DNA of 64,000 nt, taken from the NCBI GenBank assembly GCA_019410105.1, contig DXTB01000001.1:1-64000 (forward strand). The letters are read 5' to 3'. Numbering within the stretch: the first letter of the stretch is position 1; every line of letters starts with the position of its first letter. This stretch comes from Clostridiales bacterium. GTDB lineage: Bacteria; Bacillota_A; Clostridia; Oscillospirales; Oscillospiraceae. The notes below the pieces were generated by a model that made no database searches, was not told where the DNA came from, and was given only the letters and a program-made list of their open reading frames with translations. The position numbers and the translations under genes were made by a program. Of the stretch, positions 59,366 to 64,000 are shown one piece after another.

Positions 59366-60025
59366 ATGAGACTGCAAAGCGCGATTTTTGATATGGACGG
59401 CACCCTGCTGGACTCCATGCCTATCTGGCGGGACCTGGGCACCAGCGTCCTGCGGGGCCTTGGCATCGAGCCCGAGCCGGAGACCAGCGAGATGCTGAAG
59501 ACCCTCTCCCTCCGGCACGGGATCGCCTACTGCAAGGAGCACTACCACCTCCCCCAGACGGAGGAGGAGCTGATCGGCCGGGTAGTGGACCGGGTCGCGG
59601 ATTTCTATCAGCATGAGGTCCAGGCAAAGCCCGGCGTGGACAAGTTTCTGTCCCTTCTGAAGATGGAGGGCGTGTGGATGTATGTGGCCACTGCCACGGA
59701 CCGCCCTCTGGCGGAAGCAGCCCTCCGCCATGCAGGGATCGACCACTACTTCCGGGGACTTATCACTGTGGCGGAGGTGGGGGTCGGCAAAAAGGAGAGC
59801 GCCGAGATCTACGAGCGGGCCATGCGCCGCCTTCAGTCCAACAAGAAGGACACGGTGGTGTTTGAGGACGCCTTCCACGCCATCCAGACCGCCAAGGCCG
59901 CCGGGTTCCGGGTGGCGGCGGTGTACGACGCGTCCGAGGAGGCACACCAGGAGGAGATCCGCGGGCTGGCGGACTACTATATCCGTTCCTTTGAGGAGAT
60001 GTTTGAGACCCGGGAGCTGGAGTGA
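59366..60025 (+). CDS. HAD-superfamily phosphatase, subfamily IA
   Basis: 219-residue HAD hydrolase similar to phosphoglycolate/beta-phosphoglucomutase-type enzymes. Motif I FDMDGTLLDS (nucleophile Asp), cap domain about 16-85, motif II YVATATDRP, motif III Lys in GVGKKESAEIY, motif IV VVFEDAFHAIQTAKAAG. ATG at 59366 with AAAGGAG upstream. It is clearly paralogous to the HAD gene after thiE. Substrate unknown. Confidence 0.85.
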   Translation: MRLQSAIFDMDGTLLDSMPIWRDLGTSVLRGLGIEPEPETSEMLKTLSLRHGIAYCKEHYHLPQTEEELIGRVVDRVADFYQHEVQAKPGVDKFLSLLKMEGVWMYVATATDRPLAEAALRHAGIDHYFRGLITVAEVGVGKKESAEIYERAMRRLQSNKKDTVVFEDAFHAIQTAKAAGFRVAAVYDASEEAHQEEIRGLADYYIRSFEEMFETRELE

Positions 60026-60044
60026 TCGCCTGCCTCGCAAAACA

Positions 60045-60086
60045 GAAGGCCCGTCCGGTCCGTCAGGACCGGGCGGGCTTCTTTGT
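60045..60086. terminator. Bidirectional terminator, HAD gene / thiM
   Basis: AGAAGGCCCGTCCGGTCC pairs with GGACCGGGCGGGCTTCT (one mismatch) around GTCA, ending in TTTG. Confidence 0.82.
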
Positions 60087-60880
60087 CAGAGAGTCAGGAT
60101 CTCCGCCTCGCGGGCGGCGTCAGATGCCGTCAGCGTATTGGCGGCGTCCAGCAGCGCCGTGCGGAAACTGCCGCTGCCCCGGTCTGCGGCCAGGTGCTCC
60201 GCCCGGCGGGCGCAGATCTTCCAGAAGGCGGAGGCCAGGGCAGCCGCCGCGGCGGCGTCCGGCTCCACGGCGGCGAACACACCGCACAGCACCGACAGCA
60301 TACAGCCCGTGCCGGTGACGAGAGACATCCGGCCGCTGCCGCCGGTGACGCACCAGACCCGCGCCCCATCGGTGATAAGATCCTCCGGACCAGAGAGCAG
60401 CACCGCCGTTCCGCGGCGCCGGGCCAGGTCCATGGCGGTGTCCCTCCGGGCTTCCCGGCTGGCGGGCAGCGGGCTGTCCACCCCTTGTTCCTGCCCATCC
60501 GACCCCAGCAGGGCCCGGGCCTCCCCCAGATTCACTCGCAGGATGGACGGGGTGAACAGGTCCAGCAGCGCCCGGACCTGTCCCAGCCGCCAGGGACTTG
60601 CGCCCACCCCTACCGGGTCTAGCACCACCGGATGACGGGCGGAGACGGCACAGATCCGGCAGGCCCGGAATTTCTCCGCATCCGGGGTGCCGGTGTTCAG
60701 CACCGTGGCGTCGCTGACGGCGGAGATGGCTTCCATCTCTTCCGGTGCCTGGGCCATCATGGGACTGGCGCCAACGGCCAGGGCCAGATTGGCGCAGTCG
60801 TTGGCGGTGACGATATTGCTGACGCAGTGGATCAGGGGCCGCTGGCGGCGGACTTTGTCCAGACGGGTGAAATCAAGCAT
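60086..60880 (-). CDS. thiM: Hydroxyethylthiazole kinase
   Basis: Phosphorylates the thiazole alcohol in thiamine salvage. 264 residues: PLIHCVSNIVTANDCANLALAVGASPMMA, PVVLDPVGVGAS, LRVNLGEARALLG and VTGTGCMLSVLCGVFAAVEP (anion hole and catalytic Cys). Preceded by thiW with a 24-bp gap, so both are under the TPP riboswitch at 61745-61821. No de novo thiazole genes are visible. Confidence 0.93.
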   Translation of the reverse strand: MLDFTRLDKVRRQRPLIHCVSNIVTANDCANLALAVGASPMMAQAPEEMEAISAVSDATVLNTGTPDAEKFRACRICAVSARHPVVLDPVGVGASPWRLGQVRALLDLFTPSILRVNLGEARALLGSDGQEQGVDSPLPASREARRDTAMDLARRRGTAVLLSGPEDLITDGARVWCVTGGSGRMSLVTGTGCMLSVLCGVFAAVEPDAAAAAALASAFWKICARRAEHLAADRGSGSFRTALLDAANTLTASDAAREAEILTL

Positions 60881-60904
60881 GGAAGGACCCTTTCTCAGTT
60901 GGGA

Positions 60905-61420
60905 TCAATGCTCCAATGCGGCCCGCATGGATTTGAGGGCGCCGCTCTTCTGGAGGGTGAATACCAGGATGCCGGCCAGAATGGAGCCGCCCACGGTGGA
61001 GACCAGGAAGGGCACCACATAGGCGTAAAAGGCGATGGAGCCGGCCACTACGCCCATAAAGGCCACCGCCACAGGATAGGACAGCAGGCCGCCGATGATG
61101 CCGGTGCCGAACACCTCGCCCGCCAGGGTCGCGGGCAGATTCCTGGTCTTCCAGTAGACCAGGCCGCACAGCAGGGCGCCGCACATGCTGCCTGGGAAGG
61201 CCAGGAGGCTGCCTAAGCCGAAGATGTTGCGCAGCAGGCTGGCCAGGAAGGCCACGGCCACGCCGTAGCCCGGGCCCAGGAACACAGCGCAGATGACATT
61301 CACCATGTGCTGCACTGGCGCGCACTGGCTGCCGAATACGGGAAACTGAAGCATACTGCCCACCACGGCCACGGCGCACAGCACGCCTGCCAGGGCCAGC
61401 TTCTTGGAATTGGTTTTCAT
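60905..61420 (-). CDS. thiW: ThiW, S component of a thiazole ECF transporter
   Basis: 171-residue membrane protein with about five or six TM helices and the ThiW marks PVFGSQCAPVQHMVNVICAVFLGPGYGV and LLAFPGSMCGALLCG. ThiW proteins are thiamine-thiazole transport subunits that use a shared ECF module, not encoded here. Start ATG ending at 61420, AAAGGAG upstream. Controlled by the TPP riboswitch with a long leader. Confidence 0.9.
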   Translation of the reverse strand: MKTNSKKLALAGVLCAVAVVGSMLQFPVFGSQCAPVQHMVNVICAVFLGPGYGVAVAFLASLLRNIFGLGSLLAFPGSMCGALLCGLVYWKTRNLPATLAGEVFGTGIIGGLLSYPVAVAFMGVVAGSIAFYAYVVPFLVSTVGGSILAGILVFTLQKSGALKSMRAALEH

Positions 61421-61424
61421 AGAG

Positions 61425-61690
61425 ATCGCTCCTTTGATCCATCAGAATTTGCAGGGAGAAAACAGCGTGCGAAACAGCGTTTTCCCCTTGCCATGCAAGG
61501 TCGGCAGGCGGGCATCCGCCTGCTGTGGAAAATCGGTCGAGGCTTTCTGGCCTCCTCTCACGCCGGAACACGGCTTCCCATCGCTGTTTTGCCGGCCCGG
61601 GCCCAGGGCGCTCCCCCTCAGCCCGCTCCCGGTGGTCCCCGGGGCGCCGGATGTTGTTTTCGCCGATGCACATCCCTTCCGTCTCAAAGT
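61425..61690 (-). other. Long leader between the TPP terminator and thiW
   Basis: About 265 nt without a convincing ORF. It has a GCAGGCGG/CCGCCTGC hairpin (61505-61524), a GGGGAAAAC...GTTTTCTCCC hairpin near 61455-61488, and at 61547-61560 the 14-nt sequence TGAGAGGAGGCCAG (minus strand), which is identical to a part of the thiE riboswitch. May be the remnant of a further TPP aptamer. Confidence 0.4.
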
Positions 61691-61724
61691 AAAAAACAGC
61701 GGGCGCCTGAGAGGGTGCCCGCCG
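61691..61724 (-). terminator. TPP-riboswitch-controlled terminator of thiW-thiM
   Basis: Minus strand CGGCGGGCACCC/GGCGCCCGCTG hairpin followed by TTTTTT, about 20 nt after the aptamer. Confidence 0.85.
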
Positions 61725-61744
61725 TGCCGGATGCTCATACATAA

Positions 61745-61821
61745 CTTCCTACGGTGGCATTACCCACATCAGGTAAAGGGTCGAAGCGGTCCGCTTCCTC
61801 TCAGCCCGTGAGGGCTCCCCT
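61745..61821 (-). promoter_or_regulatory. TPP riboswitch of thiW-thiM
   Basis: Minus strand contains the THI-element core: GGGAGCCCTC...GGGCTGAGAGGA, then CCCTTTACCTGATGTGGGTAATGCCA and CGTAGGAAG. Thiamine pyrophosphate binding would favour the downstream terminator. Promoter on the minus strand: TTGACA (61866-61861), 18-bp spacer, CATAAT (61842-61837). Confidence 0.95.
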
Positions 61822-61951
61822 GTTTTTGTCGCATTTATTATGACACCGCCCGCGGGAATTTGTCAAGCAGTATCTTGTGTAAAGATTTGCCCAGCAGGCG
61901 GTTTTGCTTGCATTTCCCGGGAAAAAGGCGTATGATGAGAGGCGAGAAAAT

Positions 61952-62036
61952 GGGGAGCCCGCTGGCGCGGGCTGAGAGGAGGCCAGCCAGGTCTTGACCC
62001 TTTACCTGATGTGGATCATGCCAACGTAGGGAAATC
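61952..62036 (+). promoter_or_regulatory. TPP riboswitch of thiE-HAD-thiD
   Basis: GGGGAGCCCGC...GGGCTGAGAGGAGGCC, CCCTTTACCTGATGTGG, ATCATGCCAACGTAGGGAA. Promoter TTGCAT (61908-61913), 17-bp spacer, TATGAT (61931-61936). It is arranged back to back with the thiW riboswitch, 130 bp apart. Confidence 0.95.
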
Positions 62037-62049
62037 ATGAGGCGCACAG

Positions 62050-62087
62050 CCGCGGACGACCGCTCTTGGTATGTCCGCGGTTTTTTT
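62050..62087 (+). terminator. TPP-riboswitch-controlled terminator before thiE
   Basis: CCGCGGAC/GTCCGCGG stem followed by TTTTTTT, 13 nt after the aptamer. Confidence 0.88.
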
Positions 62088-62107
62088 GATAGAGAGGATG
62101 GAGTGAT

Positions 62108-62749
62108 ATGAAGATCGACCCCAAGCGGCTGCGGCTGTATGCCGTGACGGACCGGGCCTGGACTCATGACGCGGAGGGCCTGCTCCGTCAGGTGGCGGCA
62201 GCCGTCGACGGCGGGGCGGGCATCGTCCAGCTGCGGGAAAAGCACATGGGACAGGCGGATTTCCTGGCGGAGGCGCAGCGGTTCGTGGCCCTGTGCCGGG
62301 AAAAGGGCGCTGTCAGCATCATCAACGACAATGTGGAGATCGCCGCCCAGACCGGGGCGGACGGCGTTCATGTGGGCCAGGAGGATCTGGAGGCGGGCCG
62401 GGCTAGGGAGCTGCTGGGGCCGGACAAGCTGATCGGCGTTTCCGCCCACTCCGTGGAAGAGGCCCTGGCCGCCCAGGCGGCGGGGGCGGACTACCTGGGC
62501 GTGGGCGCGGCTTTCGTCACCGGCACCAAGACGGACGCCAAGCCCATCTCCCGGGAGACTATCCGGGCCATCACGGCGGCGGTGGACATCCCGGTGGTGG
62601 CCATCGGCGGCATCAGCCATGACAATATTCTGGAGTTGAAGAACTGCGGCCTGGACGGCGTGGCGGTGGTCTCCGCCCTGTTCGCCCAAGCCGACGTGAA
62701 GGCGGCGGCGGAGGAGCTGCTGCGGCTCTCGGAGGAGATCGCCCGATGA
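62108..62749 (+). CDS. thiE: Thiamine-phosphate synthase
   Basis: Joins HMP-PP and thiazole phosphate to thiamine phosphate. 213 residues, TIM barrel with GIVQLREKHM, INDNVEIAAQTGADGVHVGQ, GVSAHSVEEALAAQAAGADYLGVGA, TKTDAK and VAIGGISHDNI. GGATGGAG before the ATG. Its stop overlaps the HAD start (ATGA). Confidence 0.95.
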   Translation: MKIDPKRLRLYAVTDRAWTHDAEGLLRQVAAAVDGGAGIVQLREKHMGQADFLAEAQRFVALCREKGAVSIINDNVEIAAQTGADGVHVGQEDLEAGRARELLGPDKLIGVSAHSVEEALAAQAAGADYLGVGAAFVTGTKTDAKPISRETIRAITAAVDIPVVAIGGISHDNILELKNCGLDGVAVVSALFAQADVKAAAEELLRLSEEIAR

Positions 62750-63384
62750 ACATCCGGGGCGCCATCTTTGACCTGGACGGGACCCTGACGGACTCCATGT
62801 ACATCTGGCAGAAGGCCCCGGTGGATCTGGTGCGCCGGTACGGCGGTGACCCGCCGGAGGATCTGGCCCGGGACCTGAAGGAGATGGGCCGCCGGGAGGC
62901 GGCGGAGTACCTGCGAAGCCGCTTCGCCCTCTCCACCACGCCGGAGGAGCTGATGGACACCCTCAACGATCTGGTGACGGAGGAGTACCGGTCCCGGGTG
63001 CCCATGAAGCCCGGGGCGGACCGGCTGCTGGCCCGGCTGGCGGATTCCGGCATCTCCTGCTGCATCGCCACCGCCAGCGAGGCGTTCCAGGCCCGCTCCG
63101 CCATGGAACGGCTGGGACTGTGGCCGCACTTCCGCTTCGCCGTCAGCTGTGTCCAGTACGGCGGCAAGACCCGGCCGGACATCTATCTGGAGGCCGCCCG
63201 CCGTCTGGGGACCGTTCCGGCGGAGACGGTGGTGTTTGAGGATGCCCTTCACGCTGCCAGGACCGCCTACGAGGCAGGCTTCCGGGTCTGCGGCGTCTGG
63301 GACGTCTCTGCCGAAGAGGATCAGGCCGCGCTGAAAGCCCTGGCGGATTGGTACGTGCGGGACCTGGGCGACTGGGTCCCGTAA
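62746..63384 (+). CDS. HAD phosphatase in the thiamine operon
   Basis: 212-residue HAD IA protein with FDLDGTLTDSM (motif I), IATASE (II), KTRPDIYLEA (III) and VVFEDALHAARTAYEAG (IV). Translationally coupled to thiE and under the TPP riboswitch, so it may act on thiamine-pathway phosphates such as thiamine phosphate or HMP phosphate; that role is inferred from position only. Close paralogue of the protein at 59366-60025. Confidence 0.85.
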   Translation: MNIRGAIFDLDGTLTDSMYIWQKAPVDLVRRYGGDPPEDLARDLKEMGRREAAEYLRSRFALSTTPEELMDTLNDLVTEEYRSRVPMKPGADRLLARLADSGISCCIATASEAFQARSAMERLGLWPHFRFAVSCVQYGGKTRPDIYLEAARRLGTVPAETVVFEDALHAARTAYEAGFRVCGVWDVSAEEDQAALKALADWYVRDLGDWVP

Positions 63385-63496
63385 GAGACGGGGAACCGCG
63401 GCCAGCAGGCCGCTTCCAGCGGCGGATCGGGGGCACCACCTTCCGCCGCTTGATAAAACTTCAATGCAAAGAAGCATCAGGAAAGGAAGCATCGAT

Positions 63497-64000
63497 ATGA
63501 AGACAGCATTGACGATCGCTGGGACCGATCCCAGCGGAGGCGCCGGTATCCAGGCAGATATCAAGACCATGACCGCCAACGGTGTGTTCGCCACCTGTGC
63601 GGTGACGGCTCTGGTGGCCCAGAACACTACCGGCGTCAAGAGCATCGTGGAGTGTACGCCGGACTTTCTGGCGGAGGAGCTGGACTGCGTGTTCACAGAT
63701 ATCTTCCCCGACGCGGTGAAGACCGGCATGGTCTCCAGCATTCCGCTGATCCGGGTGATCGCGGCCAAGCTGAAGGAGTATGGGGCCAAAAATCTGGTGG
63801 TGGACCCGGTGATGGTGGCCACCTCCGGGGACCGGCTCATCACGGAGGACGCGGTCTCCGCCCTGAAGGAGCTCCTGCTGCCCCTGGCCACGGTACTGAC
63901 CCCCAACATTCCTGAGGCGGAGATCCTCTCCGGCATGACGATCCGCAGCGCCGCAGACATGGAGGCGGCGGCCCGGGCCATCAGCGAGCAGTACGGCTGC
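63497..64000 (+). CDS. thiD: HMP / HMP-phosphate kinase, 5' part (runs off window)
   Basis: 168 codons to the window edge without a stop. Starts KTALTIAGTDPSGGAGIQADIKTM, the ThiD signature, followed by CAVTALVAQNTTGV, AVKTGMV, LVVDPVMVATSGDRL and LTPNIPEAEILSG. Carries out the two phosphorylations of hydroxymethylpyrimidine in thiamine biosynthesis and salvage. AAAGGAAG precedes the ATG at 63497. A 112-bp gap separates it from the HAD gene, still within the same direction of transcription. Confidence 0.94.
   Translation, partial: MKTALTIAGTDPSGGAGIQADIKTMTANGVFATCAVTALVAQNTTGVKSIVECTPDFLAEELDCVFTDIFPDAVKTGMVSSIPLIRVIAAKLKEYGAKNLVVDPVMVATSGDRLITEDAVSALKELLLPLATVLTPNIPEAEILSGMTIRSAADMEAAARAISEQYGC

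Noticed and set aside
61442..61738. 98-codon minus-strand ORF in the thiW leader
   Set aside because: Overlaps the riboswitch terminator, basic low-complexity composition and no ribosome site.

Overview
The window is about 64 kb of GC-rich bacterial chromosome spanning a replication origin. Gene order around the origin (jag-yidC-yidD-rnpA-rpmH on the minus strand, then dnaA-dnaN-yaaA-recF-remB-gyrB-gyrA on the plus strand) is the Firmicutes arrangement. The sporulation genes spoIIP and gpr, T-box leaders, a monomeric [FeFe] hydrogenase and Clostridia-like tRNA synthetases point to an anaerobic, potentially spore-forming, high-GC member of the Clostridia. My best guess is Oscillospiraceae, near Flavonifractor, Lawsonibacter or Oscillibacter; this is inferred from gene content and sequence style, not from a search.

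Layout. 1-13.7 kb: 3' part of serS, mscL-rsmG, an orphan MinD-like ATPase next to an atypical MgsA, T-box-controlled hisS, aspS, small exported proteins, a GH3 lipoprotein, an alaX / DUF6881-like / msrA operon and an LtaS-type sulfatase. 13.7-29.9 kb: T-box-controlled glyS, the origin block with divergent promoters and a DnaA-box cluster between dnaA and dnaN, then gyrB, gyrA and rnhA. 30.3-35.7 kb: a TIGR00300/LOR-type protein, glutamine-dependent nadE, a thioesterase and spoIIP. 35.8-45.4 kb, all minus: two OmpR-type two-component systems and a Gld-like ABC system (ATPase, permease, GldG-like, DUF4340-like). 45.8-58.4 kb: hydrogenase, AEC transporter, rpsF-ssb-rpsR, an AT-rich CPBP protease insertion, a TauE/SafE permease, tatD with its radical SAM partner, rpsT, gpr, exoA and metG. 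58.8-64 kb: thpR, a HAD phosphatase and a thiamine salvage locus (thiM-thiW facing thiE-HAD-thiD, each side with its own promoter and TPP riboswitch).

The most unusual observation is a repeated architecture at the 3' ends of three unrelated housekeeping genes, glyS, rnhA and nadE. In each, roughly the last 50-60 bp of the coding sequence is present a second time about 200 bp downstream (offsets 206, 209 and 198 bp), separated by a hairpin-rich spacer of about 140 bp. The differences between copies look shaped by coding: all are synonymous in nadE, and one is synonymous and one I-to-V in glyS. This suggests a small mobile or recombinogenic element that inserts at gene ends and supplies a replacement gene tail. 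Other hairpin-dense intergenic cassettes lie between gyrB and gyrA and between metG and thpR.

No tRNA, rRNA, CRISPR array, complete insertion sequence or prophage was recognised.
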